54,267 bases of DNA from Propionibacteriaceae bacterium (lineage in GTDB: Bacteria > Actinomycetota > Actinomycetes > Propionibacteriales > Propionibacteriaceae), in contig JAISCA010000057.1 of assembly GCA_031265875.1 (NCBI GenBank), forward strand, positions 1 through 54,267, given 5' to 3'. Positions within the stretch are counted from its first letter, which is position 1. Each line of letters starts with the position of its first letter. Below, in pieces: positions 47,041 through 54,267 of the stretch. Under the pieces are notes generated by a model. It was not told the origin of the DNA, made no database searches, and worked only from the letters and a program-made list of their open reading frames with translations. A program made the position numbers and the translations under genes.

Positions 47041-47123
47041 ACGTGAGCGACGGGTTACGACTTCCGACACGCCGAAACCAAGAGTCCCAAGTATCCGCTC
47101 GCGCGATCTCCCTTCACCCTCAC
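47041..47123 (+). repeat. Dispersed imperfect-palindrome repeat, copy D
   Basis: ACGTGAGCGACGGGTTACGA, then GACACGCCGAAACCAAGAGT and CCGCTCGCGCG, ending CTTCACCCTCAC. The best reference copy: the two halves are partly self-complementary, so an RNA hairpin can form. Related copies lie at 10205, 39138, 39419, 42952, 46720 and 53567. Confidence 0.7.
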
Positions 47124-47169
47124 GAAGAACGTGGCACGCGCCAAGTCATGTGAGGGTGGACCCTGGGGG

Positions 47170-47352
47170 ATGAACTCCGAAATCACTCTGTCGGTCACGC
47201 CCGCCTTGGGCTGGACTGTTGGCGCCGGATCTGTGTCGGCGAGCGCTGAAGGCGATATCGCCTTGTACGGCCATTTATCCCGGCTCCAGTCAGAAGGGCT
47301 GATTACGATACCTGTGGCGATGCTTGGCACTTCCCTAAATGTGATTGGTTAA
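47170..47352 (+). CDS. Possible small protein or gene remnant
   Basis: An ATG after CTGGGGG starts a 60-residue frame (MNSEITLSVTPALGWTVGAG, then DIALYGHLSRLQSEGLITIP). Composition is less GC-rich and more protein-like than the flanking repeats. I recognise no family and there is no independent support. It may be a remnant of a larger gene. Confidence 0.25.
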   Translation: MNSEITLSVTPALGWTVGAGSVSASAEGDIALYGHLSRLQSEGLITIPVAMLGTSLNVIG

Positions 47353-47434
47353 GCCTGGCTCCGCCTCTATGGTGATTGCTGACGCCACTGCGTGTGGCTA
47401 AAACTTACGAAGGCGCCTAAGCGAGGAGACGGGC

Positions 47435-50400
47435 ATGAGCGAGGACCAGCCGGTCCGGCCCTCGGGGAGGCGGAGCGGCCGAGCCCGTTCCCGCGACCCC
47501 GAGGCCGGAGGCGACCGGGCGTCCCGCTCGGGCCGGGCCGATCCCACCGGGCCAGCTGCGGCCGACTCCAAGCGGACCAGCTCGGACCCGACGGCGGCCG
47601 GGCCGTCCGCCGCTCGATCGTCTGGCCGCCGCACGGTCGCTCCCACCGGCGCGACCGCGTCCGATCGGGGCGTCCGCCGCGTCGACGGAACCGGCGGGCA
47701 ACGCCAATCCCGCCTGAATTCGCGCCTGACCCGACCTAGCCCGGCCAGACCCCCGGCCGCCGCCGAGTCAGCTCCCCCGGCTCCCCCGGCTCCCGAACCG
47801 ACGATTTCCGAGCCGAGCCTGGTCGCTCCGCTCCCACCTGACCCGAGCCAGACTCCAGCTCTGGCCAGCCCGGCCGCTCCAGAACCAACGACCGGGCTGG
47901 AACCAACGCCCGGACTGGCACTAGCTGCCCCGGACCCAGCCTCCGGCCCAGACGAAACGGTCGCTTCCGATCGAGTGATCGCCGCTGAGGCCGATCCGGC
48001 CCTCTGGACCGCTCCGGCCGACCAGGCCGCTCCCGCCACCGACGAGGTTGGACCGGCCTTCGTAGCCCCGGCCGGACACGGGCTCGGACCCAGCTTCGAG
48101 GCTTCGGTCGGTTCGGGCGGACAGTCCCCCGACGAGCCCCCGACAGCGGCCGAACCCACCTCCGAAGCTTCGGTCGGTTCGGGCGGGCTCTCCCCCGACG
48201 AGCCCCCGGCGACGGCCGAACCCACCTTCGAGACCCCAGCCGCCTTCGAGACGCCTGTCCTCTCCGTCGACTCCGTCCACCCCGTCGATCTCGTTCAGCC
48301 TGTCGACTCGGTCCATCTCGTCGACTCAGTCGCCACCGAGACCTCAGCCGATCCCGGCTACGACCCCACTGCCCGGGTCGGCCTGGCCGGGCTGGGACCG
48401 GAACCCGGCCCGATCACACCGGCCGATCCCAGCCCAATCTCCGAGACGCCCGCTCCCTTCGAGTCCACAGCCGCTCTTGATTACGCTCTGACAAGCCCGG
48501 CCGGACTTGGGCCGGAGCCTGAACCGATCCCTCCAGCGGCGCCCGCGCCGGACGTCAGCGCTCCCCTCGACGGCACGGTCGCTTGGTCCGAGCCCGAAGC
48601 CTGGTCCGAACCCGGCCCGGCCGGACTCGGATCTGAACCGCTCTCGGGCGGCGGCGGACCTGAACTGACTGTCGGACCTGAGCCGACTGAGAACGGAGCC
48701 GTGTCCGGAGCCGAACCAGCCGGCTTCGGACACGGATCGGCCTTCGCTCCGCGAACCGATCCACCGTCGACCGCTGGCTTCGCCCCCGATCCGATCTTGA
48801 CCCCAGAGCCAGCTTTCGGCCCTAGCGCGGCCTGGACCCCAGAACCGACCTTCAGCACTGGTTCCGCCCCGCCGCCGGAGCCGATCCTGCCCGCAGCTCC
48901 GACACCAGCTCTCCAAGCCGTTCCGTCCGAAGCGACCGGCTGGGCTGAGACGTCTGGCCGGCCGGCCGGAGCAGAGTCTTGGGCCGGACCCTCCGACTTC
49001 GGCTTCGCCGGACCGTCGCCCGAGACGGATAGGAGCGGATCCAGCCCAGAGCCAGTCAGTCCCGCTCCTTGGTCGGCCGCCCCAGCCATCGAGACCGGAC
49101 CAACCGAACTGAACCCACTCGCCGGGCCTAGCCCCTGGCCCACCGAGCAGCCGGCTGGCGCCGGCCCGACCGGACCAGCCCCGAGACTTGGGTCAGAGAC
49201 GTCCTGGCCCGACCCCACCCGCTGGGAGACCAGGCCGGCCGTTCCGTGGGCCCAAGATGACAACCGAGTGGTCGAACCTCCGATCAGCGGATCGGACCTG
49301 AGCGCCAGCCGGCCGACTGAGACCGGCCAGGACACCGCCGCGCCCACGGCTTGGTCCGCTCCAGCCGATCAGACCGATGGGCCGCCCGCCGCCCCCAGCC
49401 CGGCTCCCTGGGCGTCAGACTGGCAAGCGGCCGCCGCCCACACCAGCCAGATCTGGCAAATACCGGAGCGAGACCTGGACCAGCTCCGACCGGGCCGCTC
49501 GTCGTCAGCGCCGACTGGACCCGGGCCGGCTGGGACCACCGATCCGACGACCAGACCGACCTGGTCAACCACTCCAGAGCCAACCTGGCCAATCCCACCG
49601 GAGCCGACCCGACCAGCCACACCGGAGCCAACCTGGCCAGCCGCCCCGGAACCGGACCCGACCAGTCAAGCGCCCGACCTCGCCCCCAGCGCCTGGCCCG
49701 TCGTACCAGGCGACCCGTTGGCTCCCCAGGCCGGTCCTGTGAGCCCGGCCGTAGTAGGTAGCACCTGGCCCGTCGTACCAGGCGACCTGTTGGCGCGGCC
49801 CTTCCCCTACCGCCAGACGGACTCACCACTAGCGTCGGCGGACGAGTCCGGCGTCACCACCTGGCCGGCCATGGATCTGGCCGAATCGCTCGGGACGACC
49901 GGTCCCAGCCTGGCTCAGACCCCGGCGCCGTCCCCGCCGTCCCCGCCAGACCAGACCTGGCCAGCCGCCCCCGCGCCGACCTCCACCGACCCGGCCGCCT
50001 GGCCCGGGGCGACTGAACCGGTCGCCTGGCCTGGGCCGACTGAACCGGTCGCCTCGCCCTGGGCGGCGTCGCAGACACCAGGCGAGCCGCCGCTCGCCCC
50101 GGAGCCGGCCGCCAGCCCGCTCCGGCGTCACTTTCCAGAGGACGATCCAGACCGACCGTTGGACCACCCCGTCCCGTTGGACCACCCCGACCCCTCGGAC
50201 CACACAGCCCGGTCTCTGCCCGAGCCAGGGGACGACTCAGACGGCGCCGAGCCGACGGCGCTGGCCCCAGGCGACGCTCTCTGGCGTCGTTTGGGCACGT
50301 TATCGCCGGATCAGCCCGACGCCTTCACCCAGTCACCAGAAGTTCATCCCCCGGACCCCCTAGTCGACACCTGGGCCGGTGACGACGAGGCCTGGGCCGG

Positions 50401-53400
50401 GATCGAAGCCGATCTGCCCCCGACCGACTGGAGCTACCTGTCCTCCGACCAGATCGACGCCGTGGAGGATCTGGGCGAACCGGCCACCTGGCCACCGGTC
50501 TGGTCCACTCCGACCGTTGGTCCAACCTCCGCTCCGACTGTCCTGTCCGGAACCGACTCGACGGACTCGTCCGACCGGTTCAGCGCGACCGCCCCGCCCG
50601 CCGTTCAACCCGGCGGTGCCTCGGCCGGTCCCTTCGACCCGACCGGTTTCCCCGCTGGCGCCGCCTTAGCCGACCCGCCCGAACGGACCGGCCCGGCCCT
50701 CCCACCAGGCTCCGGCCCAATCGCTGGTTCGCCCGACCTAGACAGCTCAGTCGTCCCCTCGGACACCGGCCGGGCCGCCGGATCGCCGGAACCGTCCAGT
50801 CCGGGTGAACCGTCCGACCCCTTCGCGGCAGCTGCGATAACCGGACCGCGCGATCAAATTCCCTGGCCGTCGGACCAACCCGAAGCGAAGCCAACCGAAC
50901 CGGACGCGATCAGCCTGACCGACGGAGCCGGAGAGACTGGTCTCGCCAGCGCAGACGGCCCGACTCGATCTGGGCCGAGCGACCCTGACGGACTGAGCGA
51001 CCCTGACGGACTGAGCGGCCCAGACGACCTGGGCGGTGTCATGAACGCCCTAGACAGCGCCATCGTGAGCGCCCCGCAGGCCGGCGCCGCCGACCCGACG
51101 GAGCCGGCCGATGCGCCTAGAGCCGACCTGATCCCGGACTCGGAGACTGATCTGGATTCGGACGCCCACCCGACCACGATTCCCGGCTCGGGCGCGACCC
51201 CGAACTGGGACACGACACCAGACTGGGACACGACACCCGAGACCGATCCGGGCCAGTCCCCCGCGGCGGACGCTCAACCAGCCACGTCCGGGAGCGAGGC
51301 CGACGAGGCCGACGAGGCCGCCCGACCGGGCGCCCCCGACGTCCAGCCGGCTGAGACCGGCGACTTGATCAAACTCCTGCCCTCCGACGAGGATCTGATC
51401 GAGCAGGGGCTGGCCACTAGACAAGCTGAGTTATTGTCCGGGAGCGGCCCCAAGCGAGCCCTGGTCGAACCCCGGCAGAGCTTCCGCGAACGGCGCGCCA
51501 AGACCAAGCGGGAGAAACGAACCCATTCCCAACAGACGACCTCGACCACCGAGCCAGCGGATGTCCCATCCGAGCCAGCGGAGCCGACTGTCACGGTCGC
51601 GGACGCCACCGCCTCATCGCCTTGGCCCGCCTCAACGGCAGTCCTGGCTGAGACGGCTGCCATCGGCCCGGCCACGGCTTCCGCCACAGATCTGGCCGGC
51701 CACCTGATCGCGCCGGCCGGCTCGGCCACACCCGTCGATTCGGCCGCCTCGGTCGCCCCACCCACAGCGACCGAATCGATCTCATCGACCGGCTCGACCA
51801 GGCTGGGAGACGCGATCGCCCCAGCCCGGCCGGCCGCCAGCGCCCCAGCGGACGCCCTGGCCGAGCCAATCACCGCCACTGGGGAGGACCGGACCGCTCC
51901 AGCTCCGGAGTCGGGCGCCCGCTCCGCTTCCAGCCCGACCGAGCCGACTGGTCAACGGGCCGGCCGTCAGACCAAGCCCAAGCCGAACCGCTTGGCCCGC
52001 GCCAGCTCAGCGACACCCAGCCGGGCGGCCCCAGAGGACGCCTCGGAGACCAAGCCGAGCCGCCGGTCGTCTCGGCCGCCTCGTCCCTCCTCCCGGCCGG
52101 ATCCGGCCGGAGGCCCACCAGACAACTTCGCCCTGGCTTTGCTGGGCCGTTTGGTCCCAGCCCTGGGTCTGCGCCGGGCCGGTTTCAACAAGCTGGCCTG
52201 GCTGGCTTGGTCGGTCCTGCCGATCCTGGCGGCAGGGGCGGCCTGGACCTGGTTCTCCTCCAGCGCCCGCCTGTATCTGTTCTTCTCCGTTGGGTCGCTC
52301 AGGCTGGTCCTAGTCCTGCTGATCGGCTTGGCGCTGGCTTGGTCAGTCGCCCTCTGGCTGATGCAGCGGGGCGCTCGCTCCAGCGGCGGCCGGAGCGGCG
52401 CCGGACGACCCGTCCTGTCCGTCGTCGTGGCCGTCCTAGTCTGCGGCGGCCTGGGCTGGGGGGCGCGACTGACCTACCTTCAGGTCGACGCCTTGGACAC
52501 CGTCTTCGCCAGCGCTGGGCGGCCCGGCCTGGCCACCTCGCCCTTGACCCCGGCCGACATCCTGAGCGCCGAGCGGGTCAACATCATGCTGCTCGGCCTG
52601 GACTCCGGCTTGGGCAACGTCAACCCGACCGGCCCCAAGACCGACACCGTCATGGTGGCCAGCGTCGAGCCGTCGACCGGGCAAACCGTCTTGATCTCGC
52701 TGTCCCGTAACACCGCCCGGATGCCTTTCCCAGTCGGTTCGACCTTGGAGAGCCATTTCCAGAAGGGCTGGTTCGACGGCTCGAACCCGTCCAACCCGGA
52801 CTATTTGCTCGGCGCCATGTACGAAGGCCTGCCCGACAATGTCGACCGCAATCAACTGGGACAGACGGACAACCTGGGCGCGGACGCTTTGAAGCTGTCC
52901 GTCGGCGCCGCCTTGGGCTTACGGATCGACTACTACGTCCTGATCGATTTAGCGGTCATGGCTGATCTGATCGACGCCCTGGGCGGCGTCACCTTGGACG
53001 TCAACCGCCCCATCACGATCCCCGGCGGCCGGATCGAACCTGGCCCGCAACAGCACTTGGATGGGGCCACGGCGGTGGCCTTCACCCGTAGCATCGGGGC
53101 GGGCGACGACTACGCCCGGATGGCGCGCTCACGTTGCGTGGTCCAAGCCGTCCTGTCCCACACCTCGCCCACCGATTTGACGCGCCACTTCATCGACATC
53201 GCCCAGGCCGCCCGCAGCGGCGTCCGCTCCGACATCCCAGTCTCGGCCTTGCCCCAGTTGGTCGAACTGGCCGACCGGGTCCAGCGGAGCGATGTCATCA
53301 GCCTCCAGTTCACCAACAATCAAAATGGTTTCGTAGCCTCGCGGCCCAATTTCCAGCGCGTGGCGGAACAGGTCCAAAGCGCCATCGAGTTGGCCCGCGA

Positions 53401-53512
53401 CCCGGCCCCGGCCGAGCCGGACCAGCCCGACGACTCGGGCAGCATCCGACGGACGGCCGACCCCCGGCCCCTGCCTGAGTTCTGCGCCTTCAACCCCGAC
53501 AGCGATTGGTGA
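47435..53512 (+). CDS. Giant LytR-CpsA-Psr (LCP) family protein with a 1580-residue disordered N-terminus
   Basis: The product has 2025 residues; the ATG follows a good GAGGAGACGGG site, so the long N-terminus is genuinely encoded. Residues 1-1580 are low-complexity, rich in Pro, Ala, Glu, Asp, Ser, Thr and Trp, with internal duplications (EASVGSGGQSPDEPP twice with variation; TWPVVPGDPLA twice; DPDGLSDPDGLSGPDDL; NWDTTPDWDTTPETD). Three membrane helices follow (about 1585-1680), then the catalytic LCP domain (about 1714-1990): VNIMLLGLDSG, TDTVMVASVEPSTGQTVLIS, LSRNTARMPFPVG, DYYVLIDLAVMADLIDALGG and QHLDGATAVAFTRS, with the conserved Arg/Asp positions. LCP enzymes attach glycopolymers to peptidoglycan. 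The N-terminus should be cytoplasmic. Typical LCP proteins have 300-500 residues. Confidence 0.93.
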   Translation: MSEDQPVRPSGRRSGRARSRDPEAGGDRASRSGRADPTGPAAADSKRTSSDPTAAGPSAARSSGRRTVAPTGATASDRGVRRVDGTGGQRQSRLNSRLTRPSPARPPAAAESAPPAPPAPEPTISEPSLVAPLPPDPSQTPALASPAAPEPTTGLEPTPGLALAAPDPASGPDETVASDRVIAAEADPALWTAPADQAAPATDEVGPAFVAPAGHGLGPSFEASVGSGGQSPDEPPTAAEPTSEASVGSGGLSPDEPPATAEPTFETPAAFETPVLSVDSVHPVDLVQPVDSVHLVDSVATETSADPGYDPTARVGLAGLGPEPGPITPADPSPISETPAPFESTAALDYALTSPAGLGPEPEPIPPAAPAPDVSAPLDGTVAWSEPEAWSEPGPAGLGSEPLSGGGGPELTVGPEPTENGAVSGAEPAGFGHGSAFAPRTDPPSTAGFAPDPILTPEPAFGPSAAWTPEPTFSTGSAPPPEPILPAAPTPALQAVPSEATGWAETSGRPAGAESWAGPSDFGFAGPSPETDRSGSSPEPVSPAPWSAAPAIETGPTELNPLAGPSPWPTEQPAGAGPTGPAPRLGSETSWPDPTRWETRPAVPWAQDDNRVVEPPISGSDLSASRPTETGQDTAAPTAWSAPADQTDGPPAAPSPAPWASDWQAAAAHTSQIWQIPERDLDQLRPGRSSSAPTGPGPAGTTDPTTRPTWSTTPEPTWPIPPEPTRPATPEPTWPAAPEPDPTSQAPDLAPSAWPVVPGDPLAPQAGPVSPAVVGSTWPVVPGDLLARPFPYRQTDSPLASADESGVTTWPAMDLAESLGTTGPSLAQTPAPSPPSPPDQTWPAAPAPTSTDPAAWPGATEPVAWPGPTEPVASPWAASQTPGEPPLAPEPAASPLRRHFPEDDPDRPLDHPVPLDHPDPSDHTARSLPEPGDDSDGAEPTALAPGDALWRRLGTLSPDQPDAFTQSPEVHPPDPLVDTWAGDDEAWAGIEADLPPTDWSYLSSDQIDAVEDLGEPATWPPVWSTPTVGPTSAPTVLSGTDSTDSSDRFSATAPPAVQPGGASAGPFDPTGFPAGAALADPPERTGPALPPGSGPIAGSPDLDSSVVPSDTGRAAGSPEPSSPGEPSDPFAAAAITGPRDQIPWPSDQPEAKPTEPDAISLTDGAGETGLASADGPTRSGPSDPDGLSDPDGLSGPDDLGGVMNALDSAIVSAPQAGAADPTEPADAPRADLIPDSETDLDSDAHPTTIPGSGATPNWDTTPDWDTTPETDPGQSPAADAQPATSGSEADEADEAARPGAPDVQPAETGDLIKLLPSDEDLIEQGLATRQAELLSGSGPKRALVEPRQSFRERRAKTKREKRTHSQQTTSTTEPADVPSEPAEPTVTVADATASSPWPASTAVLAETAAIGPATASATDLAGHLIAPAGSATPVDSAASVAPPTATESISSTGSTRLGDAIAPARPAASAPADALAEPITATGEDRTAPAPESGARSASSPTEPTGQRAGRQTKPKPNRLARASSATPSRAAPEDASETKPSRRSSRPPRPSSRPDPAGGPPDNFALALLGRLVPALGLRRAGFNKLAWLAWSVLPILAAGAAWTWFSSSARLYLFFSVGSLRLVLVLLIGLALAWSVALWLMQRGARSSGGRSGAGRPVLSVVVAVLVCGGLGWGARLTYLQVDALDTVFASAGRPGLATSPLTPADILSAERVNIMLLGLDSGLGNVNPTGPKTDTVMVASVEPSTGQTVLISLSRNTARMPFPVGSTLESHFQKGWFDGSNPSNPDYLLGAMYEGLPDNVDRNQLGQTDNLGADALKLSVGAALGLRIDYYVLIDLAVMADLIDALGGVTLDVNRPITIPGGRIEPGPQQHLDGATAVAFTRSIGAGDDYARMARSRCVVQAVLSHTSPTDLTRHFIDIAQAARSGVRSDIPVSALPQLVELADRVQRSDVISLQFTNNQNGFVASRPNFQRVAEQVQSAIELARDPAPAEPDQPDDSGSIRRTADPRPLPEFCAFNPDSDW

Positions 53513-53566
53513 GCCACAGCCACCGCCAACCGAGAGCTGGAATCGCCCGTTGGAGTGAAAGCCCTT

Positions 53567-53625
53567 CGCCAGCGGGAAGTTACGACAAAAGACACGCCGG
53601 TGGGAACGCCGTAAGCCGTCGATCG
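53567..53625 (+). repeat. Dispersed imperfect-palindrome repeat, copy G
   Basis: GCCAGCGGGAAGTTACGAC, then AAGACACGCCGGTGGGAACG and CCGTAAG align with copy D. It lies between the LCP gene and the convergent membrane-protein gene. Confidence 0.55.
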
Positions 53626-53640
53626 CGGGATCGTTCCGCG

Positions 53641-54060
53641 CTAGTCGCCTAGGTGGGTGTCGATGGCGTGACGGAGGCGCAATAGCTCGTCGTCTTGGAG
53701 GCCGGCCGGGTGGGCGATGACCGTCCGCCGGCGCTCGCCGTGGTAGAGGGCGATCTTGTCTTTGCCCTTGGACCAGGCCACCCGGCTGACATCGGCCCAG
53801 TCGCCGGTGAACTCGCCCCGCGGGGAGTAGACGGAGTAGCCCTGGTCGTCCAACTCGACCCAGACCCGCTGACGCCGGGCGGCCAACGCTCCGGCCAGGA
53901 TCAAGATCAGACCCAAGCCGGCGCCGACCCCGCCCAGAACCCACCAGACCACCTGCTTGGTGGCCAGGGCGACACCCAAGCCGACCCCGCCCACGATCAC
54001 CAGCAAAGCCGCCAGGGCGATCACCCGAGGCAGTCTCGGTCGCAGTAGATAAGTCTCCAT
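53641..54060 (-). CDS. Small membrane protein with two helices and a PH-like C-terminus
   Basis: The ATG at 54060 (METYLLRPRLPRVIALAALL) follows GGGAGGGACC and gives 139 residues; upstream codons are unsupported. Two membrane helices (about 12-32 and 38-60) precede a cytoplasmic domain of about 75 residues: VWVELDDQGYSVYSPRGEFT, WADVSRVAWSKGKDKIALYH and ERRRTVIAHPAG. This resembles bacterial PH-like/YcxB-type C-termini. No function is known. It is the last gene of the window. Confidence 0.78.
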   Translation of the reverse strand: METYLLRPRLPRVIALAALLVIVGGVGLGVALATKQVVWWVLGGVGAGLGLILILAGALAARRQRVWVELDDQGYSVYSPRGEFTGDWADVSRVAWSKGKDKIALYHGERRRTVIAHPAGLQDDELLRLRHAIDTHLGD

Positions 54061-54267
54061 GGTCCCTCCCCGCCCCAGCGTGAATTCCCCCAGGCTAGCG
54101 CTTGGGCTTCCGCCCCAGACCCAGCCACGGCCGAAGCCCGGGAGATGGCCGCCGCCGGGGCACCGCAAGCGTCTCTAATGCAACGGTCCCCCGACGGCGG
54201 CCCCTAGCGCCTAGCCGCTGAGACAGCCAGACGCTAGGGCGGTGGTCCGGCACTTAGTTTGAGCCCC
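54061..54267. other. Terminal non-coding stretch with hairpin
   Basis: The last 207 bp contain the promoter region of the small membrane protein. CCCTAGCG (54202-54209) pairs with CGCTAGGG (54232-54239) around a 22-nt loop. No gene is visible. Confidence 0.4.

Larger units (their letters stand above)
46801..47434. other. Non-coding, hairpin-rich region before the LCP gene
   Basis: It contains CCGGCCGCCC/GGGCGGCCGG (46975-46998, perfect 10-bp stem, loop GTCA, extended outward by AGACT/AGTCT), a GGGGC/GCCCC stem just after, repeat copy D and, from 47125, a lower-GC stretch with one small frame (47170-47352). The LCP ribosome-binding site lies at the end. A structured RNA is possible but unproven. 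Confidence 0.5.

Noticed and set aside
47398-50894. Large minus-strand frames opposite the LCP gene
   Set aside because: High GC leaves antisense frames open; they lack starts with ribosome-binding sites and recognisable domains.

Overview
The window is high-GC DNA from a member of the Actinomycetota (Actinobacteria). Supporting signs are Lsr2 with its RGRIP motif, ClpC, a lysS closely resembling the mycobacterial enzyme, an ftsH-folE-folP/B/K-DUF3180 operon, a fused CydDC, an LCP protein, and frequent GTG/TTG starts. I cannot fix the genus. Most genes are dense, GC-rich core genes. Three segments stand out as accessory: the left edge (1-3.5 kb), 30.3-38.1 kb, and 46.3-47.4 kb.

Layout. 1-3.5 kb (minus strand): a cobalamin-type riboswitch leads into two secreted proteins. 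The first ends in a region resembling the transcobalamin-like DUF4430 domain; the second runs off the left edge. 3.5-10.2 kb: a ketopantoate-reductase-like enzyme, a divergent family 2 glycosyltransferase, clpC, lsr2 and a LacI regulator. 10.3-15.5 kb: ftsH, folE, a trifunctional FolP-FolB-FolK fusion and DUF3180, tightly coupled. 15.6-22.1 kb: cydA, cydB and a single-chain CydDC for cytochrome bd oxidase. 22.3-26.9 kb: a TetR gene and two ABC half-exporters with 4-bp overlaps, and a 22-bp palindrome in front of the regulator. 27.2-30.2 kb: a DUF2079 membrane protein and lysS.

30.3-34.9 kb has visibly lower GC. It holds a four-gene minus-strand locus: a small six-cysteine secreted protein, a putative lipoprotein, an HlyD-like protein with a peptidoglycan-binding-like segment, and a MacB-like ATPase-permease fusion. 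A perfect consensus promoter (TTGACA-18-TATAAT) precedes it and lies 9 bp from an IS end. Two complete, related DD(35)E insertion sequences and the 5' remnant of a third follow in tandem (34.9-38.1 kb). Every intact end carries two copies of a GTGCCTCA-type motif 34-35 bp apart.

38.1-46 kb returns to core-like content: a hotdog thioesterase, an ABM-domain protein, a GntR regulator divergent from KDPG aldolase and KDG kinase (lower Entner-Doudoroff/uronate route), a LytR_C protein, a CPA1 antiporter and a membrane-anchored surface protein. tRNA-Ser(GCT) follows, then about 1.1 kb of mostly non-coding DNA with strong hairpins, a 12-unit 22/23-bp minisatellite and two copies of an imperfect-palindrome repeat that recurs in intergenic gaps across the window. 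A 2025-residue LCP protein with a disordered N-terminal extension of about 1580 residues, and a small membrane protein, close the window.

The strongest candidates for an undescribed system are the low-GC secreted-peptide/transporter locus next to the IS cluster, the riboswitch-led secreted pair at the left edge, and the giant LCP protein.
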